The notes beneath the pieces are model-generated. The model was given only the letters and a program-made list of their open reading frames with translations. It searched no databases and was not told where the DNA came from. From Paraburkholderia bannensis NBRC 103871 (GTDB lineage Bacteria > Pseudomonadota > Gammaproteobacteria > Burkholderiales > Burkholderiaceae), in NCBI RefSeq assembly GCF_000685015.1, contig NZ_BAYA01000003.1, forward strand, positions 1-64,000: a DNA stretch of 64,000 nucleotides. Reading direction: 5' to 3'. Positions 52,787 through 60,125 of the stretch are shown one piece after another. The stretch's first letter is position 1. Each line of letters starts with the position of its first letter. The translations under genes were made by a program, and so were the position numbers.

Positions 52787-53142
52787 GCTTTCGGTCTCGC
52801 GAGCATGCACAGCGCGATGCGCTGCGCGATTTCAGTGGAATAGCCCTTCAGCTCGCCTTCGAGCTGCACGTGCCGCAGCGGCGTGGCCACGCTCGTGGCG
52901 ATGGTCGGCACGTCGGCGGCCTCCAGCGACGCCTTCGAGCGGCGAAAGCCGACCGTGCCCGGCTGCGCGCTGCTGAGTTCGAGCTGGCCGCGCTCGACCA
53001 TCTGTTCGAGCACCGGGCGGATCGTGGCCGTTCGTACGTGGAACTTGGCGGCGAGCGCGTACGCGCCATACGTCTTGCCCGGCAGCATGCGAGACAGGAC
53101 GTTGTCCGGCGCGAGCGAGTCGTTCAGGCGCGGTCTGTTCAT
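52783..53142 (-). CDS. Phage winged-helix-like protein
   Basis: A 119-residue protein. TYGAYALAAKFHVRTATIRPVLEQMVERGQLEL (about 24-56) has the length and pattern of a winged HTH; QPGTVGFRRS would be the wing. Function unknown. ATGA overlaps on both ends (53139-53142 and 52783-52786) place it firmly in the operon. Confidence 0.6.
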   Translation of the reverse strand: MNRPRLNDSLAPDNVLSRMLPGKTYGAYALAAKFHVRTATIRPVLEQMVERGQLELSSAQPGTVGFRRSKASLEAADVPTIATSVATPLRHVQLEGELKGYSTEIAQRIALCMLARPKA

Positions 53143-53579
53143 GGCCGTGTGCCTCCGGCGTTGCCCATCGAATCGGTCATGGCGCGCAGCGCGATTGCCG
53201 CGTGCTTATGCCAGTCGTCGCCGTGCTTGAGCACGAAGCCGACGAGCCAGTGCAGGACGACCGCCTGTTCGTCTTCGGCCTTGCGCGCGATGTCTTGGCC
53301 GGTGGCGCGCAGCGCGTGTGCGATGGGCTCGGTCTCCCACATCATCATGCTGAGCACGCGGCGCAGCGGCGGCGTCAGCGACGTGGGGAAGGGATATTCG
53401 TCGGGTTGGTCGCCGTCTATGGTGGGGCGGTTACCTTTTTCTTGAGCATGCGTGAGCGCAGCGCGAATGGCTTCCTCGACCTGCTCACGCGTCGCGACAA
53501 AACCTTCGGGCGGTGCGAGGCATCCTTCGGTCTGGCATGCGCTCTCCGAGAACGCGCGGATCTCTTCGTAGGTCAGCAT
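53139..53579 (-). CDS. Hypothetical phage protein
   Basis: A 146-residue soluble protein with no family I recognise. The N-terminus MLTYEEIRAFSESACQTEGC contains two Cys, and a helical Trp/His region (VVLHWLVGFVLKHGDDWHKHAAIALRAM) occupies about 105-132. The ATG at 53579 lies inside the end of the J-domain gene (overlap of 7 bases); a longer frame to 53909 is only the antisense-like extension of that gene. Confidence 0.65.
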   Translation of the reverse strand: MLTYEEIRAFSESACQTEGCLAPPEGFVATREQVEEAIRAALTHAQEKGNRPTIDGDQPDEYPFPTSLTPPLRRVLSMMMWETEPIAHALRATGQDIARKAEDEQAVVLHWLVGFVLKHGDDWHKHAAIALRAMTDSMGNAGGTRP

Positions 53580-54166
53580 GCTTTCAGCTCCTTCTCGGCG
53601 GCGGCCAATGCCGCATTGAGATCGGTCATGGCGTCGTGGGAGCCGCCCGGTCGATCCGGGTGGTGCTTCTGCGCAAGGAGACGATATGCTGCGCGGACGA
53701 TGTCCATGTTGCGCTCGCCGGAGTGCAGGCCCAGTACCTCGCGCCATGTGCGCGGAGCGCCGGGCGCTGGCAGCGCTGAAAAGCCAGTGAATGCCGCAGC
53801 CATCATGTCGCCGGTTCCCCAGCGCGCGATGCCGCGCAACGCGTCGATCGTCTTCACGATCGCGTGCATGTTGTGCTCGACCTTGTTCCATCGGTCGCAC
53901 GCGAAGCACATCTGGCGGCCGTCGATGGTGAAATAGACGGCCACGCCCTCATCGTCCAGCGTCGCATAGCGCGCATATGGCAGTCCGTCTTGGCGCAGCG
54001 GAACGTTCGTGGAGATCACGAGGTGGCGGCCGCCGAGGCGTCGCACTTCCGCGATCAGGTTGTCGCGGGCGGCAGCGAACGTTGTCGAGAACGATGCGCG
54101 TGCGCGCTTATATGAAGGCGTGCGCGACCGGCCATCAGGCCATTGGAGCGGATATGCAGTCGTCAC
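53573..54166 (-). CDS. Phage J-domain (DnaJ-like) protein
   Basis: A 197-residue protein whose C-terminal 65 residues form a J domain: TWREVLGLHSGERNMDIVRAAYRLLAQKHHPDRPGGSHDAM, including the essential HPD tripeptide near 173-175. J domains stimulate Hsp70/DnaK. The N-terminal 130 residues are specific to the phage and contain CFACDRWNKVEHN. Such a protein may recruit host DnaK to phage replication complexes or inhibit host processes. ATGA overlap with the upstream gene. Confidence 0.82.
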   Translation of the reverse strand: MTTAYPLQWPDGRSRTPSYKRARASFSTTFAAARDNLIAEVRRLGGRHLVISTNVPLRQDGLPYARYATLDDEGVAVYFTIDGRQMCFACDRWNKVEHNMHAIVKTIDALRGIARWGTGDMMAAAFTGFSALPAPGAPRTWREVLGLHSGERNMDIVRAAYRLLAQKHHPDRPGGSHDAMTDLNAALAAAEKELKAC

Positions 54167-54738
54167 GCATCACCTCCGCTGCGCTCGATCTCGGCTTTGC
54201 GGGCGGCGGTGGCAGGAGCGGGAGCGGAATTGGATTGCTGTGCGTATTCGTCAATGCAACGGTTGTGTTCGGTAACAATTCTCTCCACGTTCCCGCGATT
54301 CATCGTTGCAATCTTGTTGCCGTCTGGGTCCAGTATCGCGCCGCTGTCGAAACGGTCAAGGTTGGTCGGCCGAGGGCTAATGGACCATCGTCCCGGCTTG
54401 TGTTTGACCACAGCGCCGCGATGACGCGCAACGTCTTCGCTTGTGTGCTCGTGCGGCGAGGTTCTACCGCAGATTGGGCAGGCGAAAGTTCCATCCATCG
54501 TCCCGGCAGGCTTGCTGGCAGATAGCAGGGCGCGCGTCTCATCGACAAGCGTTTCGAACTTCTGCTGCGTTTCGTACGACTTGTCCTGCTGCTTATACGA
54601 GTCGCTGTCGGCCTGTTGCCAGTAGGTCTGTCCAAGCTGCCATGCTTTGCGAAGCGCCTTCGATATCGCGTCAATCGTGTCGTCTGTCATATTCAATCCT
54701 TCGGGACTGGGGGTCATGGCTGTGACAATTTCACTCAT
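54163..54738 (-). CDS. Hypothetical phage protein with CPICG zinc-knuckle
   Basis: A 191-residue protein, helical at the N-terminus (AISKALRKAWQLGQTYWQQADSDSYKQQ) with a possible metal-binding CPICGRTSPHEH motif near 87-98. The end is Ala/Ser-rich. No function recognised. It overlaps the HNH-like gene by 4 bases (54735-54738). Confidence 0.6.
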   Translation of the reverse strand: MSEIVTAMTPSPEGLNMTDDTIDAISKALRKAWQLGQTYWQQADSDSYKQQDKSYETQQKFETLVDETRALLSASKPAGTMDGTFACPICGRTSPHEHTSEDVARHRGAVVKHKPGRWSISPRPTNLDRFDSGAILDPDGNKIATMNRGNVERIVTEHNRCIDEYAQQSNSAPAPATAARKAEIERSGGDA

Positions 54739-54965
54739 AACCCTCTCCCATTAATCCATGGCGCTGAATCTGGCCTGCACCACGGGCAAAGTACGTCGTC
54801 GATGTTTCGGTACGTGCCTTTGTCGCCGAGCCAGCCGCGCTGGATGATCGCGTGGTTGCGCACCTTGCACTGCTCGCAGCAGTTGCCCGCGCGCTCCAGG
54901 ATCTGCGCGCGGATCTGTTTCCAGTTCGACGGGTAGCGCCCGCGGTTCTCAGGTTTGATCGGCAT
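54735..54965 (-). CDS. Truncated HNH-endonuclease-like zinc protein
   Basis: A 76-residue protein (MPIKPENRGRYPSNWKQIRAQIL...) whose start matches the N-terminal half of small phage HNH proteins: RYPSNWKQIRAQILERAGNCCEQC with a CxxC pair, and a later CPWC. The usual catalytic His-containing second half is missing, so it may be a shortened, non-nucleolytic zinc protein. ATG 54965 is chosen over an upstream start that reads no family sequence. Confidence 0.6.
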   Translation of the reverse strand: MPIKPENRGRYPSNWKQIRAQILERAGNCCEQCKVRNHAIIQRGWLGDKGTYRNIDDVLCPWCRPDSAPWINGRGL

Positions 54966-55009
54966 GATCGGTCTCGTGATTGAGCGGCGCACGCAGCGCC
55001 GCATTCCGG

Positions 55010-55771
55010 TTACTCGGCTTCTTCTTCAGCCTCGACGCCGTCGGCCGGATCGCCTTCAGGTTCGACGCCTTGGCCCGGGAACGGCCAGTGCACGCCGTCG
55101 CGCGATTGCTGCTCACCCTCGGGCGCGCCGTCGATGCGCGTGCCGTCCTGGGCGATATCGCTGTTCGCGAACGGGTCGTCGCTGCCGCCGATCTTCTCTG
55201 CCGCCGTCTTCTTCGGGCGGCCGCGCCCGCGCTTGGGCTGTTCGAGCAGGTCGCCTTGCTCCGGCACCTTCGGCGCGCGCAGCGTGACCTTGATTTCCTG
55301 CTGGAGCATTTCTTCGATCTGGCCTTTCTCGATCGTGGTCGGGTGCACGATGAAGCGGTGGCGCAGGGCAAACAGGCCGTGATCGCGAACGCCGATCTTG
55401 AAGCCGTCGATCTTCTTGGCTTCGAGTTCGATCGCTGAGTCGTCGCTGATGCCGAAGTCGATGATGAGCGTGTATCCAGCGAGCTCGCGTTCGATCTCGA
55501 TGTCCTGCTGGAACCACGGGAAGCGGCGCTCGGTGAGACCTTCCAGGTCGTCCGGATCCATGCCGAGCGTCGGCTGTGGCTCGGTGCCGTCCGGGATCTT
55601 CCAGAAGGCGTGACGCAGGCCGTCGTCGAACACGTCGAGGCGGCGATTCGGCAGAATCACTTCCATGATCAGCGACTGCGCGGGCACGCGCTTGTTGCCG
55701 TGCTTCTCGCTCAGCGGCGTGACGGACGTGAGTTTCGCGGTGATGTTTTCGTACTGCAGCATTTTGCTCAT
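55010..55771 (-). CDS. Phage recombination-cassette protein with AT-hook-like and acidic tail
   Basis: A 253-residue protein with a beta-rich N-terminal region (about 1-150; MLQYENITAKLTSVTPLSEKHGNKRVP), an AT-hook-like KRGRGRPKKTA near 189-199, and a strongly acidic C-terminus (EAEEEAE). Family not known to me. Position next to the nuclease and Bet genes and the acidic tail resemble single-strand-binding proteins, but this is inference. Confidence 0.6.
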   Translation of the reverse strand: MSKMLQYENITAKLTSVTPLSEKHGNKRVPAQSLIMEVILPNRRLDVFDDGLRHAFWKIPDGTEPQPTLGMDPDDLEGLTERRFPWFQQDIEIERELAGYTLIIDFGISDDSAIELEAKKIDGFKIGVRDHGLFALRHRFIVHPTTIEKGQIEEMLQQEIKVTLRAPKVPEQGDLLEQPKRGRGRPKKTAAEKIGGSDDPFANSDIAQDGTRIDGAPEGEQQSRDGVHWPFPGQGVEPEGDPADGVEAEEEAE

Positions 55772-55786
55772 GACGGCTCCAATGGT

Positions 55787-55972
55787 TCAGCGGGTTGCGG
55801 GTTGGCGCGCGGCGTAGAAGCGGATGCGCGACTCGACGATGGGAGGAATGGCGCGCGTCTGGCCAGCGTCGAACGAGACGAAGACAGGGCGCAGCAGTTC
55901 GCGATCAACGACGGACAGGTTGGCGTGGCGGATGCGCTCGACGAGGCGCCAGAGGTCGTTGCTGCCGGTCAT
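55787..55972 (-). CDS. Small hypothetical phage protein
   Basis: A 61-residue basic protein (MTGSNDLWRLVERIRHANLS...), no recognised family. ATG 55972 overlaps the stop of the coiled-coil gene (ATGA), and the downstream gene begins 16 bases after its stop, so it belongs to the early operon. Confidence 0.6.
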   Translation of the reverse strand: MTGSNDLWRLVERIRHANLSVVDRELLRPVFVSFDAGQTRAIPPIVESRIRFYAARQPATR

Positions 55973-56769
55973 GCAGCCCTCGCAGCAATCACGTCGTCCT
56001 CGAACACGCGAACGCCAGCGATCGGGCACGCGGCCTTGAGCGCCAGGCCGATCTTGTTGATGGCCGGCATGTTGGCGTCGAGCAGTTCGAGGTATTCCGG
56101 ATGCTCAGCGACGAACTTCACCAGTGCGAGCTTGTCGGTGATCTCGGTCTTCCAGACCTTGCGCGTCGACACGCCCTTCGTCGCGCGCATGGGCGCCACG
56201 ATCGGTGCGGTGATGAGCGTGGCGGTCTGCTGCAACGTCTCGACCTCGGCAGCGCCTTGCTCGACTCGGCTTACGGCTTCAGCTTCGAGGCGCGCGGCTT
56301 TCTCGACGTCACCGGCCTGCGCGGCAGCCTCGGCTTCCTGCTGGATGCGCTCGGCTTCGGCGCGCGCAGCGGCGTCTCGCGCGGCTGCTTCCTGTTCGAG
56401 ACGCGCGCGCTCCTGCCGTGCGGCTTCTTCGCGCGCAGCCTGCTCGGCGATGCGCCGGCGCTCCTGCTCGCGGTCGTACGTGCTGATGGCGGTCTTCAGC
56501 ACAGCCTCGGCCTGTTCGAGGTAATCGGTGGGCGCGCGGAAGAGATCCATCACAGACTTCTTGACGGCGTCGAGCGGCGACGTGATGTTCTTGCGCGTCG
56601 TGTCGAGGTTCTTCTGCATCGACTTGATCTTCGTGAGCTCGCGCGCGGCGAGGTCGCGCATGTCTGCGCTGTCGATCGTGTAGGCCTTGGCCGTCGCGAG
56701 CGCGTTGCTCGCCGACTTGAACAGCGCCTGGTCAGGCTGCTGAATTTGCAAACTCGCAAGCGGTTCCAT
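55969..56769 (-). CDS. Phage coiled-coil protein
   Basis: A 266-residue protein dominated by a Glu/Ala/Arg-rich coiled coil at about 95-180 (REQERRRIAEQAAREEAARQERARLEQEAAARD and onward, heptad-like). The flanks contain SMQKNLDTTRKNITSPLDAVKKS and a C-terminal globular part (VWKTEITDKLALVKFVAEHPEYLELLDA). Similar proteins sit beside phage recombinases and nucleases. ATG 56769 lies inside the end of the nuclease gene (38-base overlap). Confidence 0.7.
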   Translation of the reverse strand: MEPLASLQIQQPDQALFKSASNALATAKAYTIDSADMRDLAARELTKIKSMQKNLDTTRKNITSPLDAVKKSVMDLFRAPTDYLEQAEAVLKTAISTYDREQERRRIAEQAAREEAARQERARLEQEAAARDAAARAEAERIQQEAEAAAQAGDVEKAARLEAEAVSRVEQGAAEVETLQQTATLITAPIVAPMRATKGVSTRKVWKTEITDKLALVKFVAEHPEYLELLDANMPAINKIGLALKAACPIAGVRVFEDDVIAARAA

Positions 56770-57340
56770 GTTTGTCCTTGAAGTTACGAAGGGTGAGGAG
56801 CGCCAGAAACACCGGCCAGTCGCCCTTGTCGTTGAAGGGGACGAGCCGATACGTCCCATCTGCGCGCAGCCCGAGGCCATATCGATCCTCGATTGGCGTG
56901 CCGTTCTTGATGTGCAGTTCCTTGTACGCGGCCAGTTGCGGGCCGATCACAGGGCCAAGCGTGAGCATCTTCTTGATGTCCACGACGGCACGGCGCCCGC
57001 GGATCAGGCCCGTGCGATCCGACGTGCCCGCGTAGCGCAGCGTCGGATGGTGAAGCCGGCATTCGATCGTCTCGGGCACGAAACCCGTATCAGCGCGGAA
57101 TTTCGTCCAGGCGGTGAGGTAGGGCAGAAGCTCGTCCGAAAGGCTGTCGGTGTCGAGGTCGTCGAGGTCGTACAGTTCCGTCATGCGGTGTACGGCGGTG
57201 CCGAGCTGGCGCGCGCGTTCGAGCACGGCGGCAGGCACCTTCGAGTAATCGACAAGCGGCGCGAGCATCTGCGTCACGCTCGGCAGGCGTTCGCCGCTGA
57301 GCGTGTAAGCGTGCGCGACAGGATCGAATGCGAGCATCAC
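56732..57340 (-). CDS. PD-(D/E)XK nuclease (RecB/lambda-exonuclease-like)
   Basis: A 202-residue nuclease likely acting as the 5'-3' exonuclease partner of Bet. The core reads YAGTSDRTGLIRGRRAVVDIKK (about 103-124), with an Asp in the GTSDR strand and the D-x-K pair in VDIKK, then GPQLAAYKEL, the QxxxY motif of RecB-type nucleases. A helical N-terminal part with VTQML and His (AVHRMTELYD) is also typical. GTG 57340 overlaps the bet stop (GTGA); an ATG follows it directly. Confidence 0.82.
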   Translation of the reverse strand: MMLAFDPVAHAYTLSGERLPSVTQMLAPLVDYSKVPAAVLERARQLGTAVHRMTELYDLDDLDTDSLSDELLPYLTAWTKFRADTGFVPETIECRLHHPTLRYAGTSDRTGLIRGRRAVVDIKKMLTLGPVIGPQLAAYKELHIKNGTPIEDRYGLGLRADGTYRLVPFNDKGDWPVFLALLTLRNFKDKHGTACEFANSAA

Positions 57341-58305
57341 GACCCCATCGGGTTTTCGATGAACTCGACCACCGCGTTGTAATTCGCGGTCGTCACGCCA
57401 TCGAGATCGAAGCCGAATTTCTTCAGGATGTCCGATTCGCCGACAGCGTTCTGCTCCATCTTCGTCTTGAGCACGCGCAGCACGCTGTCGCTGATCGGCG
57501 TGGCCGGTGCATCTTCGAACTGTTCCTGCTCGGCGCGCTGGGCGCGCGAGCGCGGGGCGGCCGTGCGTTGCTGCTGCGCGGGCTGCTCGTTCTGTTGCAC
57601 CGGCTCGGCTTCGCGGTGCGTGATGGGTTGCTCAATAACGCCGTCGGCGTCTGCCTGTTCAAGCGCGGGTTTTGCAGCCGCGCGCTGGCTGCGCGATTGC
57701 GGCTGCTGGACAGCGGCGGGCACTTCCTGGGCCGCGCCCATGTCGCGCTCCACGATGCGCTGCGCCTCGTCTTCGTCGAAAACGCCAGCGAAGCCAAACG
57801 CGAGGCGAGCGCCCTGTACGAACGTCTTGTGGCGCAGCATGCGATTCGGATGCGATTGCCACGGCTGCATATTGCGGCGCACGACTTCGTCGAAGTACTC
57901 GCGCACGATCACCGGACGTTGGCGATCCTTACGATAGACGCGCACTTCCATCCAGACCGGCACTTTCTTGCTGGAAAAGTCGACGAGTTCTTCGGCATAC
58001 GAAAACTCGAAGCCGTCGCACATGGGGTGCTCGTTGACGATGCGGGCCCAGCCGTCCACGCCGATCACCGGCACGATGCCGCCCTTGTCCGGGAAGGCGT
58101 AGATTTCCTTCGTGAACGGGTTCAGGCCGTACTGATCGGCGACGATCAGCAACGCGGCCATTTGCTCGTTGGAGACTTCCTTGTCGTTCTGCTGCTTGAA
58201 GCACGTGGACTTGAGCGTGTCCATGAGCTTCGTCGGCTCGATGGAGTACTTGTCGGCGAACTTCGAGACCAGGCTCGCGCGTTGGGTTGTGACTGCGGTG
58301 GACAT
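57337..58305 (-). CDS. bet: Phage recombination protein Bet (RecT-like annealing protein)
   Basis: A 322-residue single-strand annealing protein. The first 190 residues match lambda Bet: KEVSNEQMAALLIVADQYGLNPFTKEIYAFPDKGG, VIGVDGWARIVNEHP, CDGFEFSYAEE and GARLAFGFAGVFDEDEA. The second half is a Gln/Ala-rich linker (about 205-275) and a small C-terminal domain (LKTKMEQNAVGESDILKKFGFDLDG). With the nuclease downstream it forms a Red-type recombination system. ATG 58305 follows a weak AGGAA. Confidence 0.92.
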   Translation of the reverse strand: MSTAVTTQRASLVSKFADKYSIEPTKLMDTLKSTCFKQQNDKEVSNEQMAALLIVADQYGLNPFTKEIYAFPDKGGIVPVIGVDGWARIVNEHPMCDGFEFSYAEELVDFSSKKVPVWMEVRVYRKDRQRPVIVREYFDEVVRRNMQPWQSHPNRMLRHKTFVQGARLAFGFAGVFDEDEAQRIVERDMGAAQEVPAAVQQPQSRSQRAAAKPALEQADADGVIEQPITHREAEPVQQNEQPAQQQRTAAPRSRAQRAEQEQFEDAPATPISDSVLRVLKTKMEQNAVGESDILKKFGFDLDGVTTANYNAVVEFIENPMGS

Positions 58306-58330
58306 GGGGTTCCTCGTGGATGGTGATGGG

Positions 58331-58624
58331 TTACTCGGCAACCGGCGCGGGCATCTTCTCGATGCACACGTACGGGAAGCGCAGCGGGAAGGCCTTGATG
58401 TACTTGCCGAAGTGCGAGCCGAACGACTCGGCGCCGCGGAAGGCTTCCCAGTTCTCGGCCGTGAACTGCGAGTAGTGGTAGAGCGACGTCGGCGCACCGG
58501 TCGTGCGGTTCTTGAAGCGAACCGCGAGCGTGCACGTGGCGGCGTCGTAGCCGATGCTGTGGATCTGCGACGATTCGACCGCGTCCATCGCGATCACGGG
58601 TGTTTCAACGGCGGGCGTGTTCAT
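58331..58624 (-). CDS. KTSC domain protein
   Basis: A 97-residue protein with a KTSC-type domain: SSQIHSIGYDAATCTLAVRFKN (about 18-39), LYHYSQFTAENWEAFRGAESFGSHFGKYIKAF (about 48-79). KTSC domains are named after the Lys-tRNA synthetase C-terminal region and are common in phages, with unknown function. The ATG overlaps the stop of the small membrane gene (ATGA). Confidence 0.8.
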   Translation of the reverse strand: MNTPAVETPVIAMDAVESSQIHSIGYDAATCTLAVRFKNRTTGAPTSLYHYSQFTAENWEAFRGAESFGSHFGKYIKAFPLRFPYVCIEKMPAPVAE

Positions 58625-58770
58625 ACGGCACCTTTGCTGAAGTGGTGGGGTTGATCGAGATACGGCGGGTCTGCCGGCATCATGGCCAGCGCGAACAGGA
58701 ACAGCGCGGCCATGCCGACGAGCGCCGAGAGCAGCGGGTGTGCGTCGGAGAACTGACGGATGCGCTTCAC
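58621..58770 (-). CDS. Small single-pass membrane protein of the early operon
   Basis: A 49-residue product below most size cutoffs, starting at GTG 58770 that overlaps the preceding stop (GTGA) and ending in an ATGA overlap with the KTSC gene. Sequence MKRIRQFSDAHPLLSALVGM continues into a hydrophobic AALFLFALAMM helix, then a short Pro-rich outer part. Overlaps on both sides argue for a real gene. Possible roles include superinfection exclusion. Confidence 0.65.
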   Translation of the reverse strand: MKRIRQFSDAHPLLSALVGMAALFLFALAMMPADPPYLDQPHHFSKGAV

Positions 58771-59003
58771 AGCACGCCCCCGACCGAATCGCTGTGCTGG
58801 TAGTGGCGCGCGACGTGCGGCGGCACATACATCGTGCCGATCGCCATGGGCGTGAGGCCCATGCGGCGATTGAGTGCCTTTTTCGCCGCAAGTTTTGCGG
58901 CGTTCATGGCCGCAAGGTGACGCATCTGCGCTTCCATGCGCTCGGCATCGGTGAGGCGCACACCCGTTTCGATGGTGCGCAAGTCGATCATGGTCAGAAG
59001 CAT
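58767..59003 (-). CDS. Small hypothetical phage protein
   Basis: A 78-residue mostly helical basic protein (MLLTMIDLRTIETGVRLTDAERMEAQMRHLAAMNAAKLAAKKALNRR, quoted only in part here: TDAERMEAQMRHLAAMN). No family recognised. GGGG nine bases upstream supports ATG 59003. Its 5' end overlaps the small membrane gene by 10 bases. Confidence 0.6.
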   Translation of the reverse strand: MLLTMIDLRTIETGVRLTDAERMEAQMRHLAAMNAAKLAAKKALNRRMGLTPMAIGTMYVPPHVARHYQHSDSVGGVL

Positions 59004-59122
59004 GCGATTCCCCTGGTGCACATGAGAAAGGCCAGGACAGCGACGCCCATCAGGCTCGCGCCGGCGGTGAAGGAAAGCAGCAGCAACGTGCCGCGCAGTT
59101 GCTGTTCGGTTGCGGGCATCAC
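58994..59122 (-). CDS. Small single-pass membrane protein
   Basis: A 41-42 residue product (MPATEQQLRGTLLLLSFTAG, then ASLMGVAVLAFLMC and a basic end) with one membrane helix. Start is the GTG at 59122 overlapping the upstream stop (GTGA) or the ATG right after it at 59119. Its stop lies inside the next gene. Too short for normal gene calls, but tightly packed in the operon. Confidence 0.6.
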   Translation of the reverse strand: MMPATEQQLRGTLLLLSFTAGASLMGVAVLAFLMCTRGIACF

Positions 59123-59376
59123 GACTGCGCTCCGGGCATCAGATCAATTCGCTCGCCACGGACGTTGACTGCCGTCTCGTCGTGAGCAGCCAGAAAATCA
59201 GGGCCTTTCGTGACGTAGGAGACGTCTGCACCTTCGTGCGTTATGACGAGTCGAAACTCCGTCGTGAACGGGTGCGATTGCGCCACAATTTGGCGATGCA
59301 GCTCACGCACAAGCGCCTTTATGTCGGCGGCAATCTTTCCGCTTTTTTCGACGTAGAGAGTTTTCTGTTCGCTCAC
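59119..59376 (-). CDS. Hypothetical phage protein
   Basis: An 85-residue soluble protein (MSEQKTLYVEKSGKIAADIK...), with alternating strand-helix pattern and FRLVITHEGADVSYV near 41-55. No family recognised. GTG 59376 is preceded by GGGGAA at a suitable distance. Confidence 0.6.
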   Translation of the reverse strand: MSEQKTLYVEKSGKIAADIKALVRELHRQIVAQSHPFTTEFRLVITHEGADVSYVTKGPDFLAAHDETAVNVRGERIDLMPGAQS

Positions 59377-59395
59377 GTTGGTTCCCCGTATTTAG

Positions 59396-59521
59396 TTAGC
59401 ACCACACGACATCGTTGAAATCGACGGTGCGTCGATAGACCCACTTCTGCGACCAGCCGACGAACGCCATTTCCATGTAGCCGTTGGCCAGCAGGACGAT
59501 TCGATAGGAGGGGCCGTTCAT
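59396..59521 (-). CDS. Very small phage protein
   Basis: A 41-residue product (MNGPSYRIVLLANGYMEMAF, then VGWSQKWVYRRTVDFNDVVWC). ATG 59521 overlaps the zinc-ribbon gene's stop (ATGA) and TAA ends at 59396, leaving 19 bases to the next start. Trp/Tyr-rich, possibly a beta-hairpin domain. Short, but overlap and spacing support it. Confidence 0.55.
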   Translation of the reverse strand: MNGPSYRIVLLANGYMEMAFVGWSQKWVYRRTVDFNDVVWC

Positions 59522-59838
59522 GACAGCTCCGTCTTGGCCAGCGCCAGATCCAGCAGCAGACGCTCGCCCGACTTCAGCGGGTTGCGCGCGGCGATAGTGG
59601 AAAGCGCCTCGACCAGTGCGTCGATCGCGTCAGCCGCCTGGGCCATCTTTCGCTCAGCTCCGATCGCGTTGCCGCTGGCGTCGTAGCCGCGCAGCTCGCG
59701 CGAGAGGTCGCACGTGGGCTTCGAGCAGTCGGGGCATTCCTCGCCGTCGTAGCCTCCACCGTTAGGCAGCAAGCCGCCGATCATTCCGTGGCCGCCGCAC
59801 TTTTCGCACGTGGGCTTGAGGTCTTGGGCGTCACACAT
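59518..59838 (-). CDS. Phage zinc-ribbon protein with DnaJ-type cysteine motif
   Basis: A 106-residue protein. The N-terminus has TCEKCGGHGMIGG and GEECPDCSKPTCD (about 10-44), a CxxCxGxG-like zinc-finger as in the DnaJ central domain, followed by a helical region (MAQAADAIDALVEALSTIAA). Function unknown; likely a nucleic-acid or protein-binding adaptor. Confidence 0.68.
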   Translation of the reverse strand: MCDAQDLKPTCEKCGGHGMIGGLLPNGGGYDGEECPDCSKPTCDLSRELRGYDASGNAIGAERKMAQAADAIDALVEALSTIAARNPLKSGERLLLDLALAKTELS

Positions 59839-59992
59839 GCTCGACCTCGTCTTCGGCGCACTCGCGGCAGATCGGGTAGCCGTCCAAGTCGCGATCGAAC
59901 AGCGTCGCGCGGCGGCATTCGGCGCAGTAGAAGCGCGGCGCGCGCTCGACGTCGGGTTTGACGTCCAATTCGTCCCAGAGCACGATTCGCAT
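59831..59992 (-). CDS. Small four-cysteine zinc-finger protein, first gene of leftward operon
   Basis: A 53-residue protein with two CxxC pairs (FYCAECRRATLF and YPICRECAEDE). ATG 59992 follows GAGGAAG and lies about 30 bases after the predicted start of the leftward promoter. As the first gene transcribed it may act as an early regulator; function unknown. Confidence 0.68.
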   Translation of the reverse strand: MRIVLWDELDVKPDVERAPRFYCAECRRATLFDRDLDGYPICRECAEDEVEHV

Positions 59993-60009
59993 TTCTTCCT
60001 CGCTGTGAA

Positions 60010-60069
60010 GTCTCGCTACACAAGGCAAGTATAGAGATGCTTCGCTTTATGTCAAGCGTCGCTACACAA
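60010..60069 (-). promoter_or_regulatory. Leftward early promoter (PL-like) flanked by two operators
   Basis: On the reverse strand TTGACA (60050-60055) and TATACT (60028-60033) are 16 bases apart, a near-consensus sigma-70 promoter. A copy of TTGTGTAGCGA lies on each side: 60058-60069 next to the -35, and 60010-60022 across the start point. The same word recurs at the rightward promoter, so the S24-type repressor should shut off both. Confidence 0.82.
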
Positions 60070-60077
60070 TTGGGTAG

Positions 60078-60101
60078 AAAAAAATCCCGCGTGGGCGGGA
60101 T
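60078..60101 (-). terminator. Terminator of the repressor/OB-fold-protein operon
   Basis: On the reverse strand ATCCCGC (60101-60095), loop CCAC, GCGGGAT (60090-60084) is followed by a T-tract (60084-60078). It lies 25 bases after the secreted-protein gene and just before the leftward promoter, insulating it. Confidence 0.85.
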
Positions 60102-60125
60102 CGGGGCAGACCGCAGCTATTCGGG

